DNA of 64,000 nt, from NCBI RefSeq assembly GCF_020618475.1, contig NZ_CP085335.1, positions 1,612,001 through 1,676,000 of the forward strand, read 5' to 3'. Position numbers and translations under genes: made by a program. The stretch's first letter is position 1, and the number at the start of each line of letters is the position of its first letter. Positions 24,531 through 33,297 of this stretch are shown here, piece by piece. Below the pieces are notes generated by a model. The model was given only the letters and a program-made list of their open reading frames with translations, did not search any database and was not told the DNA's origin. The DNA is from Haladaptatus halobius. GTDB lineage: Archaea; Halobacteriota; Halobacteria; Halobacteriales; Haladaptataceae.

Positions 24531-25307
24531 ATGCAATCCGAGTGGCAAGTGCTCCTGCGCGAGGAGTACCGAATCGTCCTCGCCCTCCTCATCCTCGTCG
24601 GCGGTGGCGTCGCGGGCTACCTCCTTGGCCGCCTGAACAAGCGCATCCTCCGCGCCGCAGGCGTCCACGAGGTCGTGGAGGGGACGCCGTTCGAGCGCAC
24701 GGCGAGGAGCCTCGGAACGACGACGGTGTCGCTCATCGCCCGCCTCACGTCGTGGTTCATCTACGGCGTCGCCGTTCTGCTCGCGCTCAACACCGCGGAA
24801 CTCCCCCTCAGCACCCAACTGTTCTGGCAGATCATCCTCTTCATCCCCGACCTGTTCGTTGCGGCGCTCGTGTTCATCGTCGGCTTCGTCATCGCCGACA
24901 AGGCGGAGCTATTGGTCAGCGAGCGACTGCGGAGCGTCAAACTGCCCGAGGTCAGTCTGCTCCCGAGACTCGTCAAATACAGCATCGTCTACATTGCCAC
25001 GCTCATCGCGCTGAGCCAGATCGGCATCGCGGTGCTCACGCTGCTCGTCCTCTTCGGGGCGTACATCCTCGCGGTCATCGTCTTCGGTGCGGTGGCGTTC
25101 TGGGACTTGCTCCGCTCATCCGCCGCCGGCATCTATCTCCTCCTCAACCAACCGTACGGAATCGGCGACGAGATTCGTGTCGCCGGGAATCAGGGAATCG
25201 TCCAAGAGGTGGATATATTCGTCACGCACATCGAGAACGACGGCGAGGAGTTCATCATCCCGAACCACCTTGTCTTCCGGAAGGGCGCGGTTCGACTCCG
25301 AAACTGA
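24531..25307 (+). CDS. MscS-family mechanosensitive channel
   Basis: Protein of 258 residues with about five hydrophobic segments: 14-33, 62-82, 96-120, 142-165 and 170-187. They end in the MscS-like pore and beta domain: FWDLLRSSAAGIYLLLNQPYGIGDEIRVAGNQGIVQEVDIFVTHI, then EEFIIPNHLVFRKGAV. The beta domain motif GDEI...G.V.E and IPN are typical of MscS. The C-terminal alpha/beta cage is missing, so it is a short form. Start and dacZ stop are contiguous. A link between c-di-AMP and osmotic release is a natural inference. Confidence 0.82.
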   Translation: MQSEWQVLLREEYRIVLALLILVGGGVAGYLLGRLNKRILRAAGVHEVVEGTPFERTARSLGTTTVSLIARLTSWFIYGVAVLLALNTAELPLSTQLFWQIILFIPDLFVAALVFIVGFVIADKAELLVSERLRSVKLPEVSLLPRLVKYSIVYIATLIALSQIGIAVLTLLVLFGAYILAVIVFGAVAFWDLLRSSAAGIYLLLNQPYGIGDEIRVAGNQGIVQEVDIFVTHIENDGEEFIIPNHLVFRKGAVRLRN

Positions 25308-25317
25308 TCGGTTCCGA

Positions 25318-25833
25318 CTACTCTAGATTTTCGCTCGACATCTCCGTCGCCGGAACGCCCGCCACCGTCGCCCCCGGCGGTACGTCCTGGGTCACCAGCG
25401 AGTTCGCGGCCACCTGCGCGCCCGCGCCGATTTCGACGCCCGGCAAGACGACGGCGCCCGCGCCGACCATCGCGCGTTCGCCGACGACGACCTCGCCCGT
25501 TCGGTACTCGTTCTGTAAGAACTCGTGACAGAGGATGGTCGCGTCGTAGCCGATGATGGCGTGATCTTCGACGGTGATGAGGTCGGGCCAGAACACGTCG
25601 GGCGTCGATTCGAGACCCCACGACACCCCTCGCCCGACCGTGACGCCAATTCGGCGCAGGAGCCAGCTTTTCAGGCGGAGGCTTGGATTGATTCGCACGA
25701 GCCAGATGACGACGTAGTTGAGCGCGACCCGGAGCGGACTGCGGGCCGTCGTCCAGTACTGCAAGGAGTTCAGGCCGCCGGGCGTCGGGTGGCGCGTGAT
25801 GCGCTCGTGGCGGTGGGGCGTGTCGTCGCTCAC
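25318..25833 (-). CDS. hexapeptide-repeat acyltransferase
   Basis: Protein of 171 residues. The C-terminal two thirds hold left-handed beta-helix hexapeptide repeats: VTVEDHAIIGYDATIL, VVVGERAMVGAGAVVLPGVEIGAGAQVAANSLVTQDVPPGATVAGVPA. The ending GATVAGVPA is typical of maltose/galactoside O-acetyltransferase-like trimers. His in CHEF (about 105) could be the catalytic residue. The start appears to be GTG at 25833. Acceptor unknown. It converges with the mscS-type gene. Confidence 0.75.
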   Translation of the reverse strand: MSDDTPHRHERITRHPTPGGLNSLQYWTTARSPLRVALNYVVIWLVRINPSLRLKSWLLRRIGVTVGRGVSWGLESTPDVFWPDLITVEDHAIIGYDATILCHEFLQNEYRTGEVVVGERAMVGAGAVVLPGVEIGAGAQVAANSLVTQDVPPGATVAGVPATEMSSENLE

Positions 25834-25864
25834 GCGCCGCGATTTGCACCCTGACGGCTTGAAG

Positions 25865-26158
25865 CTACTCCTCTATGATTTCGAAGAAGGGTTCGAAATC
25901 GGAGACGGCGGTGGTCGGTTCGACCACGCCGGCGTCTGCGTCGTACTCGACCACACACGCGCTTTCGAGGTGCGGGAGATGCGAATGGAGGAGGCCGACT
26001 TCGACTCGGGTCGTATCAGCGTCCGTCTGCCGACTGACCGCTTCGGTTAGCTCCGTAACCGTCGTCTCGTCGCGCTCTAGCAGTTCCGCGACGACGTACC
26101 GGCGATAACGGTGTCCAAGCACGTCGAATATCTCGTCGGGGGTGAGCCGTTCACACAT
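25865..26158 (-). CDS. winged-HTH protein, DUF7344-like
   Basis: Protein of 97 residues. LTPDEIFDVLGHRYRRYVVAELLERD is the signature opening of the haloarchaeal winged-helix group recalled as DUF7344. VTELTEAVSRQ and VEVGLLHSHLPHLESACVVEYD form the recognition helix and wing. It probably binds DNA as a dimer. It sits between the acyltransferase and purD, all leftward. Confidence 0.72.
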   Translation of the reverse strand: MCERLTPDEIFDVLGHRYRRYVVAELLERDETTVTELTEAVSRQTDADTTRVEVGLLHSHLPHLESACVVEYDADAGVVEPTTAVSDFEPFFEIIEE

Positions 26159-26221
26159 ATTGTAAGGATCTGGATACTGTCGCTTGGTTATAGGCCGATT
26201 GACGGTCTCGCAGGCGTTCCG

Positions 26222-27517
26222 TTATTCGCCGGTACGCAGTTCCTGCACGTGGTCGATGCGGCGCTGGATGAGGTCGTCGGTGCCGATGTCGTGGCGAACG
26301 TGCAACCCCTCCTCACCCGCGACCGAGAGGGCGTCTTCCGCTATCTCTTCGGCCGCGGCGATGGAGTCGCCGACGCCGACGATGGCGAACGACCGCGAGG
26401 TCGTCGTGTAGATCCCGTCGTCGTGCTCGTCCACGCTGGCGAAAAAGAGGATGGCGTCGCCCGTGCTCTCCTCGTCTATCGTCACCTTCGCGCCCGCTTC
26501 AGGGTCGGTCGGATAGCCGGCAGGGACAGCGTACTTACACACCGTCGCCTTCGACGCGAACGAGAGTTTCGGCAGGTCGTCGCCCTCGCGCGCGGCGACG
26601 AGCACGTCGAGGAAGTCGGTCGTGAGCACGGGGAGCGTGTTCATCGCCTCAGGGTCGCCGAACCGGGCGTTGAACTCCACGACCTTCACGCCGTCCGCGG
26701 TGAGCATGAACTGCCCGTAGAGGACGCCTCGGTAGTCCTCCAAGGCGGAGACGGTCGATTTCAGCACGTCCACCGCCTCGTGGTAGTCGTCCTCGGCCAT
26801 GAAGGGAAGCGCGAGTTTCGCGTCGCTGTAGCTCCCCATCCCGCCCGTGTTCGGCCCGTCGTCGCCCTCGTAGGCGCGTTTGTGGTCTTGGATGGCCGGA
26901 GTGACGCGGAGTTGCCCGTTCGCCACGAGCGCCTGCACGGTGAACTCCTCGCCGACGAGTCGCTCTTCGAGGACGACGCGGTCGTAGTCGCTGTCGCGGA
27001 GGTAGGCTTTCGCCTCGTCCGCGGTCACTTGGTCGCCGATGACTTTGACGCCCTTGCCGCCGGTCAGCCCGGCGGGTTTCACCGCGAGGTCGCCGTCGTA
27101 CTCGTCGATGTATCCGCAGGCCGCCTCGACGTCGTCGAACGTCTCGAAGTCCGGACAGCCGGGGATGTCGTGTTCCTCCATGAACCGCCGCTGGAACGCC
27201 TTGTCCGTCTCGATGCGAGCGTCGTCCCGGGATGGCCCGAAGGCGTAGATTCCGGCGTCGTCGAGCGCGTCGGCGACGCCCGCCGCCAGCGGCCCCTCCG
27301 GACCGACGACGGCGAGGGTCGCACCGACCTCCTCCGCGTAGGCGGTGACGGCCGTCGCGTTCGTCGTATCGAGGTTCTCGAACCCATCAGTTAGCCGGGT
27401 TATTCCGGGATTACGATTCCCGGCGCAGGCGTAGAGGTCGGCGTCGCTGTCGGCCAGCGCTCGGGCGATGGCGTGCTCACGACCTCCGCCGCCGACCAGC
27501 AGTACGGTTTCGTTCAT
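26222..27517 (-). CDS. purD: phosphoribosylamine--glycine ligase
   Basis: Protein of 431 residues that ligates glycine to phosphoribosylamine with ATP, the second step of purine synthesis. The N-terminal domain begins ETVLLVGGGGREHAIARAL. ATP-grasp features follow: AVKPAGLTGGKGVKVIGD, then VVLEERLVGEEFTVQALV, and the metal-binding VVEFNARFGDPEAM. The PurD motif GDDGPNTGGMGSYS is present. I take ATG 27517, which directly precedes the conserved strand. Confidence 0.93.
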   Translation of the reverse strand: MNETVLLVGGGGREHAIARALADSDADLYACAGNRNPGITRLTDGFENLDTTNATAVTAYAEEVGATLAVVGPEGPLAAGVADALDDAGIYAFGPSRDDARIETDKAFQRRFMEEHDIPGCPDFETFDDVEAACGYIDEYDGDLAVKPAGLTGGKGVKVIGDQVTADEAKAYLRDSDYDRVVLEERLVGEEFTVQALVANGQLRVTPAIQDHKRAYEGDDGPNTGGMGSYSDAKLALPFMAEDDYHEAVDVLKSTVSALEDYRGVLYGQFMLTADGVKVVEFNARFGDPEAMNTLPVLTTDFLDVLVAAREGDDLPKLSFASKATVCKYAVPAGYPTDPEAGAKVTIDEESTGDAILFFASVDEHDDGIYTTTSRSFAIVGVGDSIAAAEEIAEDALSVAGEEGLHVRHDIGTDDLIQRRIDHVQELRTGE

Positions 27518-27586
27518 GTCGCCAGAATGTAGGCACACCGGTGTAAAGTTTGTCGTTACCTCTCGAATATGTATGCACGTTCGTGC

Positions 27587-28012
27587 TCACTCCAACGCGT
27601 GCTCCGCCAGCAGTTTTCTGAGCGACACCGCCACCTCCTCGAAGTCGGCGATGTGGTAGTTGTCGCTCGTCAATAGGACACCGTGGTCGCCGACGATGAC
27701 GCGACTTACGAACCCGTCGGAGAACGCGCGGATGGTGAGTTGGTACTCCCCGAGGTCGGGTTCCGCCCCCAGTTCTTCAAGACGCCTGTACGTCTCATTC
27801 GTACTGAAGCCGAGTCGTTCGTTGCTGACGAACACCGTCTCCAGCTCTCGCGCTCGGTCTGCGTCGCCCCCGTAGAGATCGCTCCGGAGGTAGATGTGGT
27901 CGAACTCCTTCGGCGTGAAGTAGATAACGCTCCTGAGCGTGTCCCCGATTCCTGTCCGACAGGTCGTGGCTATCTCGTCCGCGAACCGGTCGGAGATTCC
28001 CGTCTCGTTCAT
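27587..28012 (-). CDS. uncharacterised haloarchaeal protein (DUF7522-like)
   Basis: Protein of 141 residues. FADEIATTCRTGIGDTLRSVIYFTPKEFDHIYLRSDLY at the N-terminus, then YQLTIRAFSDGFVSRVIVGDHGVLLTSD and FEEVAVSLRKLLAEH at the end, match a conserved family I recall as DUF7522. It is cytosolic with no catalytic motif and of unknown function. It lies divergent from the YyaL-type gene; 79 bases separate the starts. Confidence 0.6.
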   Translation of the reverse strand: MNETGISDRFADEIATTCRTGIGDTLRSVIYFTPKEFDHIYLRSDLYGGDADRARELETVFVSNERLGFSTNETYRRLEELGAEPDLGEYQLTIRAFSDGFVSRVIVGDHGVLLTSDNYHIADFEEVAVSLRKLLAEHALE

Positions 28013-28091
28013 AACCGTATGCGGTACGGTTTCAATTCACATTAGTCGTGTGGCGCGGGTCTTTACGTCAGTCGGGGGCCAACCCTCGGCC

Positions 28092-30206
28092 ATGAGCGAC
28101 CCGACGCGGCGAAACCGACTCGACGAGGAGGAGAGTCCGTACCTCCGCCAACACGCCGACAACCCGGTTCACTGGCAACCGTGGGACGACGCCGCGCTGG
28201 AGGCGGCGCGGGAGCGCGACGTACCCATCTTCCTCTCCATCGGCTACTCGGCCTGCCACTGGTGTCACGTGATGGAAGAAGAGAGCTTCGAGGACGAGGA
28301 GGTTGCGGCGGTGTTGAACGAGCACTTCGTTCCCGTCAAGGTCGATCGCGAGGAGCGACCGGACATCGACGCCGTCTACATGAGCATCTGCCAGCAGGTG
28401 ACAGGCGGCGGCGGGTGGCCCCTCTCGGCGTGGCTGACCCCCGAGGGAAAACCGTTCTACGTCGGCACCTACTTCCCGAAACGCGCACAGCGGGGACGCC
28501 CAGGGTTCGTCGATCTGCTCGAAAACATCCGGAACTCGTGGCAGACCGACCGGAACGAGATGGAGAACCGTGCCGAGCAGTGGACGAACGCCATCGAAGG
28601 TGAGTTGGAATCGACGCCCGAGGCGGGCGACGCGCCCGACGCGGAACTGCTCCGCTCCGCGGCCTCGCAGACGGTTCGGAGCGCAGACCGTGAGCACGGC
28701 GGCTTCGGGCAGGGTGGGCCGAAGTTCCCGCAACCCGCGAGGATCGACCTGCTTCTGCGGGCCTACGACCGAACCGGCGCGGCGCAATTCCGCGACGTGG
28801 CGGTCGAGACGCTCGACGCGATGGCGAACGGCGGCCTGTACGACCACGTCGGCGGCGGGTTCCACCGCTACGCGACCGACCGCGGGTGGACGGTGCCCCA
28901 CTTCGAGAAGATGCTCTACGACAACGCCGAACTACCGCGAGCGTATCTCACGGGCTATCAGGTCACCGGGGACGAACGCTACGCCGAGGTCGTCCGCGAC
29001 ACCTTCGCCTTCCTCGAACGCGAGATGCGCCACCCCGAGGGCGGATTCTATAGCACGCTCGACGCGCGGAGCGAGGGCGAGGAAGGGAGCGAAGAAGGCG
29101 CGTTCTACGTCTGGACGCCCGAGGGGATTCACGACGCGGTGAACGACGAGACCGCCGCCGATCTCTTCTGCGACCGCTACGGCGTTACGCGGGCGGGCAA
29201 CTTCGAAGGGAAGACGGTGCTCACCCTGCGAGCGAGCGTCCCCGAACTGGCCGAGGAGTACGACCACTCCGAGGATGAAGTGGCGGAACTGCTCGAAGAC
29301 GCCCGCCGACGAGTGTTCGACGCGCGCGAGAAGCGCGAACGACCGTCCCGCGACGAGAAGGTGCTGGCGGGGTGGAACGGTTTACTCGTTTCGGCGCTCA
29401 CAGAGGGTGGACTGGTGCTCGACGACCGGTACGCCGACCTCGCCGAGTCGGCCCTCGACTTCGTTCGAGAACGACTCTGGGACGCCGAGGATGGGCGACT
29501 CTCGCGCCGATTCAAGGACGAAAACGTCGCCATCGACGGCTACCTCGAAGATTACGCCTTCCTCGCGCGGGGTGCGTTCGACCTGTACCAGACGACGGGC
29601 GCGGTCGACCACCTCGGCTTCGCGCTCGACCTCGCGCGAGCTATCGAACGCGAGTTCTGGGACGACGAGCGCGGGACGCTGTACTTCACGCCCGAGAGCG
29701 GCGAGCGGCTGGTCGCCCGCCCGCAGGAACTGGCCGACCAGTCCACGCCGTCGAGTCTGGGGGTCGCCACCGACGTTCTCCTCGCACTCTCGGAGTTCGC
29801 GCCCCACGACCGATTCGCCGACATTGCGGAGTCGGTGTTGGAAACCCATTCACGAACGATCGAGTCGAATCCGGTGCAGTACGCGACGCTGGCGCTCGCG
29901 GCAGACCGCCACGCCACGGGGTCGTTGGAACTGACGGTCGCCGCGGACGAACTCCCCGCGGCGTGGCGCGAGCGACTCGCCGAGACGTACCTCCCGACGC
30001 GGATTCTGACCCGGCGGCCGCCGACCGAGGACGAACTCGCGGACTGGTGTGCGGAACTCGGACTTGACGAGTCGCCGCCCATCTGGGCGAACCGCGACGC
30101 GGAAGACGAGCCGACCCTGTACGTCTGCCGGTCGTTCACCTGCTCGCCGCCCGTGACGGACATCGACGCCGGGTTGGAGTGGGCCGACGATCTCACTCCG
30201 AACTAA
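28092..30206 (+). CDS. thioredoxin-domain protein, YyaL/DUF255 family
   Basis: Protein of 704 residues. The N-terminal thioredoxin-like domain (about 1-165) opens with NRLDEEESPYLRQHADNPVHWQPW and holds the active-site pair C55-H-W-C58 in YSACHWCHVM. The rest is an (alpha/alpha)6 barrel like N-acylglucosamine 2-epimerase, with GGFGQGGPKFPQPARIDLL and HVGGGFHRYATDRGWTVPHFEKMLYDNAEL. It is conserved from bacteria to mammals (spermatogenesis-associated protein 20); its reaction is unknown. I start at ATG 28092, where family similarity begins. Confidence 0.87.
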   Translation: MSDPTRRNRLDEEESPYLRQHADNPVHWQPWDDAALEAARERDVPIFLSIGYSACHWCHVMEEESFEDEEVAAVLNEHFVPVKVDREERPDIDAVYMSICQQVTGGGGWPLSAWLTPEGKPFYVGTYFPKRAQRGRPGFVDLLENIRNSWQTDRNEMENRAEQWTNAIEGELESTPEAGDAPDAELLRSAASQTVRSADREHGGFGQGGPKFPQPARIDLLLRAYDRTGAAQFRDVAVETLDAMANGGLYDHVGGGFHRYATDRGWTVPHFEKMLYDNAELPRAYLTGYQVTGDERYAEVVRDTFAFLEREMRHPEGGFYSTLDARSEGEEGSEEGAFYVWTPEGIHDAVNDETAADLFCDRYGVTRAGNFEGKTVLTLRASVPELAEEYDHSEDEVAELLEDARRRVFDAREKRERPSRDEKVLAGWNGLLVSALTEGGLVLDDRYADLAESALDFVRERLWDAEDGRLSRRFKDENVAIDGYLEDYAFLARGAFDLYQTTGAVDHLGFALDLARAIEREFWDDERGTLYFTPESGERLVARPQELADQSTPSSLGVATDVLLALSEFAPHDRFADIAESVLETHSRTIESNPVQYATLALAADRHATGSLELTVAADELPAAWRERLAETYLPTRILTRRPPTEDELADWCAELGLDESPPIWANRDAEDEPTLYVCRSFTCSPPVTDIDAGLEWADDLTPN

Positions 30207-30358
30207 CTCCGCTTCAGTTGGTCGACGACCGTTCGGAATCGCTCGAACGGAATCCGAGCGAGGATATCGACGACCGTCTCGCTCCGGTGTAGATTCGTCT
30301 CAGTCGCCGAATTTATTCGAGATCATCTTCGGCGTTCGCCGTCTCTAGTTTCTGAAGC
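30207..30358. other. short region with a possible minus-strand C-terminal remnant
   Basis: On the minus strand, a frame ending at TAG 30203-30205 reads TNLHRSETVVDILARIPF and ERFRTVVDQLKRS with good codon bias, but no start is seen. It may be the tail of a lost gene. Confidence 0.25.
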
Positions 30359-30895
30359 TACGCGCGAAACCCGCTATGGCTCGCCCTGTTCGTCTTCCTG
30401 CCCGCGTACTCCCTCGGCGTCGTCTCGTTCCTCACGCCGGACGCGGCGATTCCGATTTCGCTCCCCGGCAGCGTGACGACCACCGCCCCCTCTCGACCGT
30501 CTATCCGGTGCTCCTGACGCCACTGGTCGGCGCGCTCGTCACCGTCGTTTCGATGGGCGTTCTGGTGGTGACGCTCGACCCCGCCCGACCGACGGGTATC
30601 GCGCTTGCGACCCTTCTCGCGGCGATGATATACAGCATCGTCGGTGCGCTCGTCGGAACCTTGCTCGGTCGTCTGTCGGGCGTCTACGCCATGCTGTTCG
30701 GTCCGTCGCTCGACGTGTTCCTCTTTCAAAATCCCGCCGGGAGCACCGACCTACCCGTCGAACTGCTCCTAGGTCACTACCCGACCGCGCTCACGCTGGA
30801 AGCCGAATTCGGGGGGCGGAATCGCAACCGAGACGTTGGCGCTGGGAGTCGCGTATCTCATCGTCGTCACGCTCGTTTCGTCGGTTCTGTTTTGA
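30359..30895 (+). pseudogene. decayed ABC-2-type permease
   Basis: Three frames in succession carry membrane-protein sequence. The first is YARNPLWLALFVFLPAYSLG through ISLPGSVTTT (30359 to about 30490). The second is STVYPVLLTPLVGALVTVVS through LDVFLFQNPAG to GHYPTALTLEAEFG (to about 30812). The third is GIATETLALGVAYLIVVTLV to SSVLF and TGA 30893-30895. The pattern matches haloarchaeal ABC-2 permeases. The 5' end is also missing, as a stop precedes the fragment. Two frameshifts and truncation make it a pseudogene. Confidence 0.65.
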
Positions 30896-31073
30896 ATTCG
30901 CGTCTGAAGCGCCTACGGCCTGCCGATTCCTTTAGCCCCCTTCTAATTCGTTTTTCAGGGTTCATGAACGGTCGACAGTCCTCTCCGTTCTTAACGACGA
31001 ACTGCGTTCACAGAACAAAGCCAGTTAAGAATCAGTAGATGTAGCGCTTGAGAAATGCGTAAGTCAAATCGTA

Positions 31074-32615
31074 ATGAGCATAAGTAATCAAGAGAACACA
31101 TCAGCCGAAACAGAGCAATCTGATCGCCGCGAAGGAGGGTCACCGCTGGCATCCGTATCTCGCGGTGCCGGTCTCTTTTTACTGGGCAAGGGCGCGGATA
31201 ATTTGCTCCGATTTGGCATCAACGTTCTTCTAACACGCGGACTGGGACAAGGACTCTTTGGCGTCTACAGCTATGGATACGTCCTTCTGGCCATTTTTCA
31301 AACGATCACCAACCTCGGAACGGATACGTCGATTCTCAAATTTCTCCCACAGCACAGCGGTCAGCGGGCTAAACAAAATCAGATGCTTGGGCTAGCGCTC
31401 CTCACATCACTTGTCGGGGGACTTGCTATCGGTGGGTTACTCTTTTTCAGTGCTCCGTTCATCAACCGGATGACGCTGCAGAACTCACTATTGACGGATG
31501 TGCTCCGGATCTTGGCGTTCGTCATCCCGTTTACGACGCTAAGCAACATCCTACAGACGGTCTTCAAGGCGCTCGAACTCCCCGAATATCAGGTGCTTCT
31601 CATGAATATCGTAACGCCGCTTTCCCAACTTCTTTTCATTGTCGTCCCACTGGCGCTCGGATATGCACTCGTTGGTGTCGTTGCGGCGAGTGTCGCGGCC
31701 GGAATTGTCGTCTTTATCGCCACGGTCTCATTATTCGTTTCGAAAACATCGTTCCAACCAACGACTCGAATATCACGAACTGAAGCCGTCGAATTCTACA
31801 ATTACTCCCTGCCGCTAACGCTTACTCAAGCGGGAGCGATTCTCGCAAACCGTATCGATTTACTGATGGTTGGAATTCTTATCTCGGAAGGGAGTGCTGT
31901 CGGTCTTTATAAGACTGCTCTCGTTGTGGGGGGGATGCTCGTTCTCCCCCTCAGTGCGTTCAATCAAATCTTTCCTCCGGTTGCATCCCGTCTCTATACG
32001 AACGGGAGCATGACCGAATTGCAATCCCTTTATCAACAACTCACGCGATGGATCTTTACCGTCGCTCTCTTTCTCGCCCTTGGCGCGATAATCTATGCAA
32101 AAGAGATACTACTTATCTTCGGCGAAGGATACACGGACGGGAGCGCCATCCTTATTCTCTTTACGGTCGGACAATTAGCAAACGCCGCAGTCGGACCAAG
32201 TGGCTTTTTGTTGATGATGACGGATCATCAGTATCTCTCACTCGTAAACCGCTGGGGGATAGGGATTCTCAACGTAATCTGCAATTACGTTTTCATCCAT
32301 CAGTTTGGAATTCTCGGGGCCGCACTCGCCACTGCGTGCGTTCTCGCTCTCATAAATTTCGTTCGTGTCGCCGAGGTCTGGTATACGGAACGGTTGTTTC
32401 CTTATTCGGTACAATTTTTAAAGCCCATCTTCGCAGGTCTCGGCGCTGGACTTCTAATGTACGGTCTCCGCACCGTATCCTCCGGATATACACTTCTCAT
32501 CGTCGGTGGTGCGTTCGGATTCCTCGCCTTTGGCGGGCTTTTACTCGCTACTGGTATCGAGGACGAAGACCGAGAGTTCTTCTTCGTGTGTCTTTCATAC
32601 GTCAAGAATTTGTGA
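31074..32615 (+). CDS. oligosaccharide flippase family protein (Wzx-like)
   Basis: Protein of 513 residues with 12-14 membrane segments of the MOP/PST flippase type, which moves lipid-linked sugars across the membrane. Typical parts are GAGLFLLGKGADNLLRFGINVLLTRGLGQGLFG near the N-terminus, the repeat at YNYSLPLTLTQAGAILANRIDLLMVG (about 240), and GPSGFLLMMTDHQYLSLVNR (about 380). Third codon positions are clearly richer in A/T than in neighbouring genes (codons such as ATT, TTT, GGA, TAT), which suggests recent transfer. No glycosyltransferase or N-glycan genes adjoin it, so it is an orphan, next to a decayed ABC permease. Confidence 0.8.
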   Translation: MSISNQENTSAETEQSDRREGGSPLASVSRGAGLFLLGKGADNLLRFGINVLLTRGLGQGLFGVYSYGYVLLAIFQTITNLGTDTSILKFLPQHSGQRAKQNQMLGLALLTSLVGGLAIGGLLFFSAPFINRMTLQNSLLTDVLRILAFVIPFTTLSNILQTVFKALELPEYQVLLMNIVTPLSQLLFIVVPLALGYALVGVVAASVAAGIVVFIATVSLFVSKTSFQPTTRISRTEAVEFYNYSLPLTLTQAGAILANRIDLLMVGILISEGSAVGLYKTALVVGGMLVLPLSAFNQIFPPVASRLYTNGSMTELQSLYQQLTRWIFTVALFLALGAIIYAKEILLIFGEGYTDGSAILILFTVGQLANAAVGPSGFLLMMTDHQYLSLVNRWGIGILNVICNYVFIHQFGILGAALATACVLALINFVRVAEVWYTERLFPYSVQFLKPIFAGLGAGLLMYGLRTVSSGYTLLIVGGAFGFLAFGGLLLATGIEDEDREFFFVCLSYVKNL

Positions 32616-32780
32616 CCCGGCACGGAGTCATATCCCTTTCATCTCGAGAATTTCGAGTCAGGGTGATGGGTAGGATACGGGGCTGTTGAAACCAATCGAC
32701 TTTGACAGAAGCTCGGATGAGAAGTACTCGATGTGTATCTGTCGTTGCTTTCAGGCGACCGGTCAGGACGAGGAGTTCAC

Positions 32781-33197
32781 CTATGCGAGCGTGTCACTTT
32801 CGAGCAGTCCGTCGGCGACGTACTCCGCGGCGGGCAAGTTCTCTTCTTCCTCGAACCGGACTATCTCCTCGTCACCTTCTTCGGTGATGTCGTCCGAGGC
32901 GGTTCGATTGGTCGTCGAGCTTCGCTCGACAACGATGGTCGGGATGAGCGTCACGTCGTACTCGTCGACGAGTTCGCCGTCCTTCTCGTCGTCGACCTCG
33001 TAGACGTGTGTCTCGTCTTCGGGGACGCCTGCGGCCTCCAGTGCGGCGAAGAAATCCGGGAGGGCAGAGCGACAGTCGCCGCACCAGTCGGCACCCCAGA
33101 CGCGGTAGTTGACTTCGCCGACGCCGGCTTCGATGGCACTCACCGTCTCGCTGTGCGCGCTCGCGTCCCACGTCGGATTCGGTTCGGTCGATTCCAT
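32781..33197 (-). CDS. thioredoxin family protein
   Basis: Protein of 138 residues with the redox pair C39-G-D-C42 in GADWCGDCRSALPDFF. The following parts fit a thioredoxin fold: THVYEVDDEKDGELVDEYDV, then the cis-proline TLIPTIVV, and the C-terminal helix EYVADGLLE. An acidic insert (TEEGDEEIVRFEEEEN) precedes the last helix. CGDC instead of CGPC suggests a specialised redox potential. ATG 33197 is used; a GTG at 33203 would add two residues. It diverges from the cysteine synthase gene. Confidence 0.82.
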   Translation of the reverse strand: MESTEPNPTWDASAHSETVSAIEAGVGEVNYRVWGADWCGDCRSALPDFFAALEAAGVPEDETHVYEVDDEKDGELVDEYDVTLIPTIVVERSSTTNRTASDDITEEGDEEIVRFEEEENLPAAEYVADGLLESDTLA

Positions 33198-33297
33198 ACT
33201 CACGCCTAGGGCCGGATGCAGTTAAACGACTCTTTCTTCCGGCACCACCTGCCGGATTCCATCAGTGGTTTAGGTGTGGCAACCGTACATCCGAATC

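Noticed and set aside
23481..24818. 445-codon frame antisense to dacZ and the channel gene
   Set aside because: Same shadow effect; the plus-strand proteins have clear family motifs.
26111..27394. 427-codon frame opposite purD
   Set aside because: Val/Arg/His-rich shadow with no recognisable domain; purD is certain.
32670..32700. Possible insertion-sequence end (GGGGCTGTTGAAACC)
   Set aside because: It resembles some IS ends but no matching inverted end, transposase or target duplication is visible.
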